Origin: Gammaproteobacteria bacterium RIFCSPLOWO2_02_FULL_56_15
GTDB taxonomy: Bacteria > Pseudomonadota > Gammaproteobacteria > Eutrophobiales > Eutrophobiaceae
Reading direction: 5' to 3'
DNA length: 7,537 bases
Assembly: GCA_001801825.1 (NCBI GenBank)
Contig: MGYR01000039.1
Location: forward strand, 1 to 7,537
Position 1 is the stretch's first letter; each line of letters begins with the position of its first letter. This document shows positions 1 through 6,601 of this stretch, in pieces. Both the position numbers and the translations under genes were made by a program. The notes under the pieces were generated by a model that saw nothing but the letters and a program-made list of their open reading frames with translations, searched no databases and was not told the origin of the DNA.

Positions 1-2
1 TG

Positions 3-347
3 ACGCTGCAAGAGATTTGGGGACTGGTGTTGCCGCCAGCGACCTTGCTGGACCTGAAAAAGCTGGCCAGCCGGCCCCAAGATCAGTTCCGTATTGCGGA
101 CGAGGCATGGGCTCGTGTCATTTACGACTTTGCCCTGGGCTACCGGTTGCGGGTGATCGGCCGGGATCACCTGCTGCGCGCCCTGACTCCTCTGTATTTG
201 GGGTGGTGCGCTTCCTTCATTCTGGAAATGGAAAACGCCGGGGAGCGAGAAGTGGAGGCGCGGCTGGAGAAACTGTGTCTGGCCTACGAAGCGCAAAAGC
301 CCTATTTCATCTCTCGATGGAGATGGCCCGACCGGTTCAATCCGTAG
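3..347 (+). CDS. Probable glycosyltransferase, C-terminal part (5' end outside window)
   Basis: The reading frame is open from the first bases of the window to a TAG at 345-347 and gives 114 residues, so this is the tail of a longer protein. A GTG at 27 is an in-frame codon, not a convincing start, because it lacks a good ribosome binding site and the frame stays open upstream. The visible part contains an amphipathic stretch (W-A-R-V-I-Y-D-F-A-L-G-Y) followed by R-D-H-L-L-R-A-L-T-P-L-Y-L-G-W. From memory, this pattern resembles the C-terminal helical region of family 2/81-like glycosyltransferases annotated as glucosylglycerate-synthase-like or related sugar transferases. The catalytic GT-A domain with its DXD motif would lie outside the window, so substrate and product cannot be judged. 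The protein ends W-R-W-P-D-R-F-N-P. The gene lies 38 bases upstream of a membrane-channel-like gene on the same strand, probably in one operon. The coding call is firm; the family call is tentative. Confidence 0.6.
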   Translation, partial: TLQEIWGLVLPPATLLDLKKLASRPQDQFRIADEAWARVIYDFALGYRLRVIGRDHLLRALTPLYLGWCASFILEMENAGEREVEARLEKLCLAYEAQKPYFISRWRWPDRFNP

Positions 348-374
348 CCGGTTCGGGGTCGGTCGCGGACCGAG

Positions 375-381
375 AAGGAGG
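375..381 (+). promoter_or_regulatory. Ribosome binding site of the MscS-related gene
   Basis: AAGGAGG lies four bases before the ATG at 386, a near-perfect Shine-Dalgarno match. It decides the start of the downstream gene: the same frame is open back to about position 17, but that extension would overlap the glycosyltransferase gene in another frame and has no comparable site. Confidence 0.85.
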
Positions 382-385
382 AATC

Positions 386-1090
386 ATGTGGGAGCAAGCC
401 CGAGAAATCCTGGACCAATCGATGGCGCGGGTGGTGCTGGGGATCGCAACTTTCCTGCCCGCCCTGCTGGCCTTCATCCTGATCCTGGTGCTGTCCGCAT
501 TCTTGGCGTGGCTCCTAAGCGAGTTGCTGCGGCGTTCCCTCAACAAATTGGATTTCGATCAGTGCTTGGTCCGATGGAGCCTTTCCGAGCCGGCCGAATG
601 GTCCCCATCGCGAAGCCCGACGCTGCTGGTGGCCGGACTCGCGTACTGGACCGTCATCCTGTCGGGTTTGCTGATCGGCCTCAGCGCCCTGAACACGCCC
701 TTCGCTTCGCAGTTCACCATGGGACTGCTGGCCATCCTGTACCGCCTGCTAATCGCCCTCCTCATCCTGGCGGTGGGGGTGGTGATTGCCAGGTTCCTGG
801 CCCGCAGCGTTCTGATTACCGCCGTGAACATGCAGCTTCAAACGGCGCGCCTGCTCAGCCTGGGCGTGAAGTGGCTGGTGATCGTTTTGGTGGGAGCGAT
901 GACTCTACAACATTTGGGTATCGGAGGCGGAATAGTACCCCTGGCGTTCGGCATTCTCTTTGGAGGAATCGTTCTGGCGCTCGCTCTGGCGGTCGGGTTG
1001 GGCTCCAAGGATCTGGTCAGCCGTTCCTGGGAAAGGCAGCAGGCCAGAAAGAGCGAGGACCAGACCGAGGAGCAACTCCACCACCTGTAG
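386..1090 (+). CDS. MscS-related integral membrane protein ('conserved TM helix' type, no soluble MscS domain)
   Basis: This is a 234-residue inner-membrane protein with about five hydrophobic segments, near residues 18-47, 80-102, 113-138, 156-176 and 182-205. The C-terminal half carries the best family signal: a helix ending Q-H-L-G-I-G, then A-F-G-I-L-F-G-G-I-V and an Ala/Gly/Leu-rich helix running into G-L-G-S-K-D-L. This resembles the pore-like 'TM_helix' repeat (Pfam PF05552) of CmpX-like relatives of small-conductance mechanosensitive channels. The large beta/alpha cytoplasmic domain of true MscS is missing. After residue 210 there is only a short charged, Gln/Glu-rich tail ending H-H-L. 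The ATG at 386 is chosen because of the strong ribosome binding site. The gene follows the glycosyltransferase by 38 bases, probably as an operon, and ends 17 bases from the convergent treS-mak gene. A role in turgor or envelope homeostasis is inferred from the family; no gating function has been shown for this exact type. Confidence 0.85.
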   Translation: MWEQAREILDQSMARVVLGIATFLPALLAFILILVLSAFLAWLLSELLRRSLNKLDFDQCLVRWSLSEPAEWSPSRSPTLLVAGLAYWTVILSGLLIGLSALNTPFASQFTMGLLAILYRLLIALLILAVGVVIARFLARSVLITAVNMQLQTARLLSLGVKWLVIVLVGAMTLQHLGIGGGIVPLAFGILFGGIVLALALAVGLGSKDLVSRSWERQQARKSEDQTEEQLHHL

Positions 1091-1107
1091 CCGGGCTTCC
1101 TAGTTCC

Positions 1108-4100
1108 TTACGTGACCGACAAGATGCCGGACAGTGGAATGCGCACCCAGCTGGGTCGATTGTTGAGTTCGTAGCGCAACTCGTACAGCGCCTTGTCCAG
1201 AATGAAAGCTTCCAGCAGTCGCTGGAGCGAAGATTTTTCCGACGGCAGAAAATTCGCCTCGCCCGCGGTGGCGAGATAGGCCCGCAGAAACGCCGCCGCT
1301 GTCCAACGCTCCCAAAGGATGGCCCAGTCCCGCAACCGATCCAGGTCATCCGGCCGGCGCGCCGTATAGGCCAGAACCGCTCCAAAGGCGGCATAACTGA
1401 AAGAGCGCAGCATGCCGGCCACATCCTTTAAGGCCGGGTACTTGGAGCGCCTTTCTGCGAGAGACCGCGCGGGTTCCCCCTCGAAGTCCAAGATAACGTA
1501 GTCATTCTTTACGCACAGCACTTGCCCCAAATGGTAATCGCCGTGAATCCGGATCTTCACCGCCCCTACCTCCGTGGTCTCCAGATCGCGGAAGCGGTCC
1601 AGGATGCGCCGCCGCTGGCTCAGGACCAGACTGGCTTCGTCAATAATCTCATCCGGCAAGCGCACCAAATTTCCCTTCAGTTCCTCGAAAACCCGGCTCG
1701 CATGCTCCCGCAATTCGGTGGCCAGGCGCGCCATATCGTCTGATGTTAGCGGTTCGGGCGCGAAGGCGGGATCGTCCGAGGCTGCCGCCAGCGCCAAGTG
1801 GAGTTCCGCAGTTCGCTTGCCCAGTATGCCGGCCGAGCTTAAATACAAACCGATGGCTTCCGAGGCCGAGGCAGGAGGCTCGGACTCGGCGAGATCCAGA
1901 AGGGAGCGGCCATCGCCTAACCACTTCCGCGCCGGTGACCTCTTGCCCACGCACTCTTCATAATAGCGGTGCAACTCCTCCAGAGTCCGCTCCCAGGCCC
2001 CACCCTGGTGAGAGACGAGGCCCTGCAGCATGCCCAGAGTCGCCGGGGGATCCCCAGGCCGTTCATACTCGATTGCCCCCGCCAGCTTGGGAATCCGCTC
2101 AAAATTCATCTTCTCGGTCAAATGTCGGCCGATCTCCAAATCCGGATTAGGGCCCCATTCCAGCCGCCGGAACAGCTTGAGAATCATTCGGTCTCCGTAC
2201 AGGATTGAGGTATTGCTTTGCTCGGCCGATCCGCGGATTGCCGCTAGGGGTGCGGCCTCGGGGCCTCGAAGCTCCGAAAACGTGCTCGCCGCGTACGCCC
2301 GAATGACGCCCTTCGGGGTCACAAATTCCCGGCCCTGCTGGATGGCCTGGAGCAGGGCGAGCGAGGCGGCCTCGTCCGCCGAAGCGTCGCACAGGACGGC
2401 CGGTTCGCCTCCGAAACTCAACTGGCACAAGATGCACTCCGGCTTGGCCTCCCGCAATGCAGCCGCGCCGCTGCCCGCCGCGATGACCACCGGAACGAAA
2501 TAGGTCTCCTGGCCTCCTTCCACGTAGCTCACTTCAACCAGCAGCAAAGTCGCCGGGTAAGGTTCTCTTGTCAGAAGGGCTCCATCCTGGATTTGAACGG
2601 ACTGGATAGTTCGGGCCTTGGCTCCAAACCAACGCTGCGATGGCAGGAACTGAGGGAGCACCTCTGTCTCCAGAGTCTTTCGACAATCTCCTGCCAATAA
2701 ACCCTCCCCGTCATGCTCGACTGATACCCGAACCAATTCTTCTTTATGCTCCTCGATTCCGGAGACTCCGATCGGAGAGGCGCTGGGCTGCAACTCAAAC
2801 CAATAAAAACCATAGGGACCTAGCGTGAGAGGATAGGGAGTGTGGCCGATGGTGGGGAACTCGGTGTAGCCCAGCATTTCAATCGGAGTCATGCCCGCCA
2901 AAGAAGTTAAGTCCAGCTCCACCGGCTGCGCGAAACGAGACAGGTTGGCGACACAGAGAATCTGCTCGGTATCGTCGCGCCGCAAGTAGGCCAGTATCTT
3001 ACGGTTGGCGGGGTGCAAAAACTGGATCGAGCCTCTTCCAAACGCCTTGAAAAGCTTGCGCAAGGCGATCATGTTTCGCATCCAAGACAACATCGAGGAA
3101 GGATCGTTCTGTTGGGCCTCTACGTTGATGGCCTCGTACCCATAGACCGGGTCCAGAATCACTGGGCTGTAGAGCTGGGAGGGGTTGGCACGGGAGAAGC
3201 CAGCGTTGCGGTCAGCGCTCCATTGCATGGGCGTTCGCACGCCATTGCGGTCACCCAGGTAAATGTTATCCCCCATACCAATCTCGTCTCCGTAGTAGAT
3301 GAACGGCGTCCCGGGGAAGGAGAACAGCAGGCTGTTCAGCAACTCCACGCGCCGTCGGTTGTTGTCCACTAGGGGAGCCAGCCGACGCCGGATACCCAGA
3401 TTCAGCCGCATGCGCGGATCGGAACTGTAGGCCAGATACATGTAGTCCCGTTCCTCATCGGTCACCATTTCCAGCGTCAGCTCGTCGTGATTGCGCAGGA
3501 ACAAACCCCATTGGCTGACATCCGGGATTGCCGGTGTCTGGCCCATGATTTCTGTAATCGGGTGCCGGTCTTCCAGGCGGAGCGCCATAAAAATTCTGGG
3601 CATCAAAGGGAAGTGAAACGCCATATGGCATTCATCGCCGTCGCCAAAGTATTCTCGCACATCGCTGGGCCACTGGTTCGCCTCCGCCAGCAGCATGCGG
3701 TTCTCATAGTGCGCATCTACTACGGTGCGGACTTGCCGAATGATGGCGTGGGATTCGGAGAGATTCTCGCAGTTGGTCCCCTCGCGCTCGACCAGATACG
3801 GAATCGCATCCAGCCGCAGGGCATCCACTCCCATATCCAGCCAGAACCGCATCACCTGGAACACTTCGTCCAGCACCAGCGGGTTGTCGAAGTTCAGGTC
3901 CGGCTGGTGCGAAAAAAAACGGTGCCAGTAGTAGGCATTGGCCTCTACGTCCCAGGTCCAGTTGGACTTCTCGGTATCGGTGAAAATGATGCGGGCTTCC
4001 CGGTATTTTTGATTGCTCTCGCTCCAGACGTAGAACTCCCGTTCCGGCGAACCGGGAGGAGCCTTCCGCGCCCTTTGAAACCACGCATGCTGGTCCGAAG

Positions 4101-4431
4101 TGTGGTTGATGACGAGCTCGATCAGTACCTGGATGTTGCGTTCGTGCGCTGCTTTCAGAAACGTCTGAAAATCTTCCAGGGTTCCGTAGCTGGGATGCAC
4201 GTTGGTGTAATCGGAAATGTCGTACCCGTCGTCCCGCAAGGGCGAGGGGAAAAACGGAAGCAGCCACAGACAAGTGATGCCTAGGCCTTGTAAGTAGTCG
4301 AGCTTCTGCATCAGGCCTGCGAAGTCTCCGATGCCGTCATTATTAGCGTCATAAAATGCTTTTACGTGGGTCTCGTAAATGACGGCGTCCTTGTACCAGA
4401 GTGGATCTTCCGCGCCTCCCCTGAGTTTCAT
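1108..4431 (-). CDS. treS: Trehalose synthase / maltokinase fusion protein (TreS-Mak)
   Basis: This 1107-residue cytoplasmic protein has two domains. Residues 1-548 are a GH13 trehalose synthase (maltose alpha-D-glucosyltransferase), which interconverts maltose and trehalose. It shows the N-terminal W-Y-K-D-A-V-I-Y-E motif, region I E-L-V-I-N-H-T-S-D-Q-H (105-115), region II L-R-L-D-A-I-P-Y-L with nucleophile Asp208, region III L-L-A-E-A-N-Q-W with acid/base Glu250, and region IV F-L-R-N-H-D-E-L with His315/Asp316. A linker of about 40 residues follows. Residues about 590-1107 are a maltokinase (Pep2 type), which makes maltose-1-phosphate from maltose and a nucleotide. It shows Q-F-L-P-S-Q-R-W-F-G-A-K, the kinase-like H-G-D-Y-H-L-G-Q (963-970) with Asp965 as likely catalytic base, and metal-binding D-F-E-G-E-P (982-987). 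It ends N-N-R-P-S-W-V-R-I-P, as expected. The length is normal for fused TreS-Mak proteins and all key residues are present, so it should be active. It is the last gene of the operon and supplies the GlgE alpha-glucan pathway; glgE itself is not in the window. Confidence 0.97.
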   Translation of the reverse strand: MKLRGGAEDPLWYKDAVIYETHVKAFYDANNDGIGDFAGLMQKLDYLQGLGITCLWLLPFFPSPLRDDGYDISDYTNVHPSYGTLEDFQTFLKAAHERNIQVLIELVINHTSDQHAWFQRARKAPPGSPEREFYVWSESNQKYREARIIFTDTEKSNWTWDVEANAYYWHRFFSHQPDLNFDNPLVLDEVFQVMRFWLDMGVDALRLDAIPYLVEREGTNCENLSESHAIIRQVRTVVDAHYENRMLLAEANQWPSDVREYFGDGDECHMAFHFPLMPRIFMALRLEDRHPITEIMGQTPAIPDVSQWGLFLRNHDELTLEMVTDEERDYMYLAYSSDPRMRLNLGIRRRLAPLVDNNRRRVELLNSLLFSFPGTPFIYYGDEIGMGDNIYLGDRNGVRTPMQWSADRNAGFSRANPSQLYSPVILDPVYGYEAINVEAQQNDPSSMLSWMRNMIALRKLFKAFGRGSIQFLHPANRKILAYLRRDDTEQILCVANLSRFAQPVELDLTSLAGMTPIEMLGYTEFPTIGHTPYPLTLGPYGFYWFELQPSASPIGVSGIEEHKEELVRVSVEHDGEGLLAGDCRKTLETEVLPQFLPSQRWFGAKARTIQSVQIQDGALLTREPYPATLLLVEVSYVEGGQETYFVPVVIAAGSGAAALREAKPECILCQLSFGGEPAVLCDASADEAASLALLQAIQQGREFVTPKGVIRAYAASTFSELRGPEAAPLAAIRGSAEQSNTSILYGDRMILKLFRRLEWGPNPDLEIGRHLTEKMNFERIPKLAGAIEYERPGDPPATLGMLQGLVSHQGGAWERTLEELHRYYEECVGKRSPARKWLGDGRSLLDLAESEPPASASEAIGLYLSSAGILGKRTAELHLALAAASDDPAFAPEPLTSDDMARLATELREHASRVFEELKGNLVRLPDEIIDEASLVLSQRRRILDRFRDLETTEVGAVKIRIHGDYHLGQVLCVKNDYVILDFEGEPARSLAERRSKYPALKDVAGMLRSFSYAAFGAVLAYTARRPDDLDRLRDWAILWERWTAAAFLRAYLATAGEANFLPSEKSSLQRLLEAFILDKALYELRYELNNRPSWVRIPLSGILSVT

Positions 4432-4437
4432 CCGTGG

Positions 4438-4445
4438 CTCCCCTT
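4438..4445 (-). promoter_or_regulatory. Ribosome binding site of treS-mak
   Basis: On the minus strand AAGGGGAG lies six bases before the ATG at 4431-4429. It supports this start and shows that treS-mak has its own translation signal, just after the stop codon (4450-4448) of the short broken gene upstream. Confidence 0.75.
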
Positions 4446-4447
4446 AT

Positions 4448-4651
4448 TCAAGTTCCCTGCCTCACCCTCCCCACAGCAGCCCCACCGGGCAAAGGCGCAA
4501 GGTCTGCCCCATCGAAATCATCGGCCCTGCTGCACGAAGGCCCCTCCATGACGACCTCTATTTTGTACGCTTGCGGAGCCCAAACCGGAAACCGGGTCTC
4601 CTCATCTACGGGCCAAGCTCCCAAGGAAGGCTGCCATTCCATACTTCGCAC
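4448..4651 (-). pseudogene. Probable remnant of malto-oligosyltrehalose trehalohydrolase (TreZ), N-terminal fragment
   Basis: A short frame of 64 codons from ATG at 4642 (67 from GTG at 4651) starts just after the glgB stop codon and ends at TGA 4450-4448. Its first part, S-L-G-A-W-P-V-D-E-E-T-R-F then V-W-A-P-Q-A-Y-K-I-E-V-V-M-E-G, looks like the N-terminal E-set/CBM48-like domain that opens TreZ proteins (pattern G-A, then R-F-R-V-W-A-P-x-A, then V-E-V-V-x-E-G). TreZ normally has about 560-620 residues and releases trehalose from malto-oligosyltrehalose made by TreY. Here the similarity stops after M-E-G-P-S. The rest is a low-complexity Gly/Ala/Arg stretch, and neither other minus-strand frame resumes TreZ. 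A single frameshift cannot explain the loss of more than 500 residues, so I infer a deletion up to just before treS. The ribosome binding site is weak (AGAAG, 4659-4655). Alternatives are a translated leader peptide or a coincidental E-set-like small protein. Confidence 0.6.
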
Positions 4652-4660
4652 TTTCTTCTG

Positions 4661-6562
4661 CTAAGACTCGGGCTGGAACACCAAGGCCGCCAGCGGCGGC
4701 AATGTCAGATTTAGCGAATAGGGACGTCCATGCATCGGTGCTGGTGCCGCTTCCGTCCCGCCGGCATTTCCCTGCCCGCCGCCTCCGTAGGGTAAAGCGT
4801 CGCTGTTCAATCGTTCCTTCCAGAAACCTCCCCGCGGGACGCCGATCTCGTAGTTATGGCGGGGAACCGGGGTAAAGTTGAATACAAACACCGCTACATC
4901 GTCCGGGTTTTTGCCCCGCCTCAAGAAACTCACCACGCTTCTCTGGCTGTCGGTGCAATCAATCCATTCAAAACCCACCGCATCAAAATCCACCTCATAC
5001 AGGGCGGACGTGCCCCGATAAACGGTGTTCAGGTCGCGCACCCAGCGCTGCAAGCCGCGATGCGGAGGATCGCCCACGAGGTGCCAGTCCAGGCTGCTGT
5101 CATGATTCCATTCCCGCCACTGCCCGAACTCGCTCCCCATAAACAGCAGTTTCTTGCCGGGATGCCCCATCATGAAGCCGTACAGCAGGCGAAGGTTCGC
5201 GAATTTCTGCCAATCGTCGCCAGGCATCTTTCCGATCATCGAGCCTTTTCCGTGGACCATTTCGTCATGGGAAAACGGCAGGATGAAGTTCTCGGTGAAG
5301 GCGTACAGAAGGCTGAACGTGAGACGGTGTTGATGGTAACAGCGGTGGATGGGGTCGAGCGACATATAGTCCAGCATGTCGTGCATCCATCCCATGTTCC
5401 ACTTGAATCCAAAGCCGAGGCCGCCCAAGTAGGTCGGGCGGGAGACCATCGGCCAGGCTGTGGATTCTTCGGCAATTATCATCACGCCGGGGAACTCGCT
5501 ATAGACCTGCTCGTTGAATTGGCGCAGGAACTCAACCGCTTCCAGATTTTCCCTGCCGCCGTGGCGGTTGGGAATCCATTCGCCATCCTGTCGGCCATAA
5601 TCCAGGTAGAGCATGGAAGCCACCGCATCCACCCGCAGACCATCCACGTGATACGTTTCCAGCCAAAACAGCCCGCTGTTGATGAGAAAGTTCCGAACCT
5701 CCCAGCGCCCGAAGTTACAGACCAGCGTTCCCCAATCCGGTTGCTGGCCTTGCCGGGGGTCGGCGTGTTCGTACAGGTACGTGCCGTCGAAATAGCCGAT
5801 GCCGTGTTCGTCGCTGGGAAAATGGGCGGGAACCCAGTCCAGGATCACTCCAATCCCGCGCTGGTGCAGCCGATCCACCAAGTACATAAAGTCTTGGGGA
5901 GTGCCGAAACGACTGGTGGGGGCGAAGTAGCCAACCGTCTGGTAGCCCCACGATCCATCAAAAGGGTGCTCGGTAATGGGCATAAACTCAACATGCGTGA
6001 AGCCCATCTGACTCACGTATTCGGCCAGCGAATCGGCCAGTTCCCGGTAGCTCAGCCAGCGGTTCCCCTCCTCCGGCACTCGTCTCCACGACCCCAAATG
6101 CACCTCGTAGATGGAAACCGGCGCATCGAGCGCGTTAGCTCGGTCCCGCTCCGCCATCCACGCAGTATCTTGCCAGTCATATCCGGTCAAATCCCAAACC
6201 TTAGAGGCCGTCTGGGGGCGAATCTCGGCGGCAAACCCATAGGGATCAGCCTTGTCGGCGCGATGGTCGTTGTGTTTGGAGATGACGCGGTATTTATACA
6301 ACGCTCCGGGACTCACGCCCGGCACAAAACACTCCCAGATGCCCGCTTCCGGGCGAATCTGCATCGGGTGGGTCTCCGGATCCCAACCGTCAAAATCTCC
6401 CATCACGGAAACACGGCGGGCATTGGGAGCCCAGACCGCGAAGTAAACGCCGGAAACACCATCCACTTCGCAGAGACGTGCCCCGAGCTTCTCGTAGCTG
6501 CGGAAGTGTTTGCCTTCCGCCATCAAGTGCAAATCGTAGTCGGTCAAGAACGGTGCGCTCAC
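4661..6562 (-). CDS. glgB: 1,4-alpha-glucan branching enzyme (GH13, GlgB)
   Basis: This 633-residue cytoplasmic enzyme cuts alpha-1,4-glucan chains and re-attaches them through alpha-1,6 bonds in glycogen. The N-terminal CBM48 domain is at about residues 20-110, with F-A-V-W-A-P-N-A-R-R-V-S-V-M-G-D-F-D-G-W. The GH13 barrel begins at I-Y-E-V-H-L-G-S-W (151-159). Catalytic motifs are region I L-D-W-V-P-A-H (241-247), region II V-D-G-L-R-V-D-A-V with nucleophile Asp312, region III I-I-A-E-E-S-T with Glu365, and region IV F-S-H-D-E-M-V with His432/Asp433. The C-terminal beta domain ends H-G-R-P-Y-S-L-N-L-T-L-P-P-L-A-A-L-V-F. The protein is shorter than the E. coli enzyme (728 residues) because it lacks the extra N-terminal N1 domain, a common variant. 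The start is GTG at 6562-6560, supported by GGAGG six bases upstream. It lies 39 bases after glgX and directly before the treZ-like fragment. All catalytic residues are intact. Confidence 0.97.
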   Translation of the reverse strand: MSAPFLTDYDLHLMAEGKHFRSYEKLGARLCEVDGVSGVYFAVWAPNARRVSVMGDFDGWDPETHPMQIRPEAGIWECFVPGVSPGALYKYRVISKHNDHRADKADPYGFAAEIRPQTASKVWDLTGYDWQDTAWMAERDRANALDAPVSIYEVHLGSWRRVPEEGNRWLSYRELADSLAEYVSQMGFTHVEFMPITEHPFDGSWGYQTVGYFAPTSRFGTPQDFMYLVDRLHQRGIGVILDWVPAHFPSDEHGIGYFDGTYLYEHADPRQGQQPDWGTLVCNFGRWEVRNFLINSGLFWLETYHVDGLRVDAVASMLYLDYGRQDGEWIPNRHGGRENLEAVEFLRQFNEQVYSEFPGVMIIAEESTAWPMVSRPTYLGGLGFGFKWNMGWMHDMLDYMSLDPIHRCYHQHRLTFSLLYAFTENFILPFSHDEMVHGKGSMIGKMPGDDWQKFANLRLLYGFMMGHPGKKLLFMGSEFGQWREWNHDSSLDWHLVGDPPHRGLQRWVRDLNTVYRGTSALYEVDFDAVGFEWIDCTDSQRSVVSFLRRGKNPDDVAVFVFNFTPVPRHNYEIGVPRGGFWKERLNSDALPYGGGGQGNAGGTEAAPAPMHGRPYSLNLTLPPLAALVFQPES

Positions 6563-6568
6563 TCGGAA

Positions 6569-6573
6569 CCTCC
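6569..6573 (-). promoter_or_regulatory. Ribosome binding site of glgB
   Basis: GGAGG on the minus strand lies six bases before the GTG at 6562-6560. It settles the GTG start over the internal ATG at codon 14. It sits in the 39-base gap after the glgX stop codon, so glgX and glgB are most simply read from one transcript. Confidence 0.8.
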
Positions 6574-6601
6574 GCCAAGATGGATCGTGAAGGGGGACGG
6601 T

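Noticed and set aside
17..385. N-terminal extension of the MscS-related protein to position 17
   Set aside because: The added residues are low-complexity Gly/Ser/Arg translation lying over the glycosyltransferase frame, and the strong AAGGAGG site fixes the start at 386.
388..1431. Plus-strand frame of 347 codons overlapping the MscS-related gene
   Set aside because: It is Arg/Gly/Pro-rich shadow translation in a shifted frame. It crosses the convergent junction and lacks its own ribosome binding site; the 386 frame gives clear membrane helices.
3487..4284. Plus-strand open frame of 265 codons opposite the TreS domain
   Set aside because: It is also codon-aligned antisense to a gene with clear GH13 motifs, and it has no recognisable domain.
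4487..4510. Possible hairpin GGGCA/TGCCC before treS
   Set aside because: The stem is only five base pairs with a long loop and no T run; such pairings are expected by chance in this GC-rich sequence.
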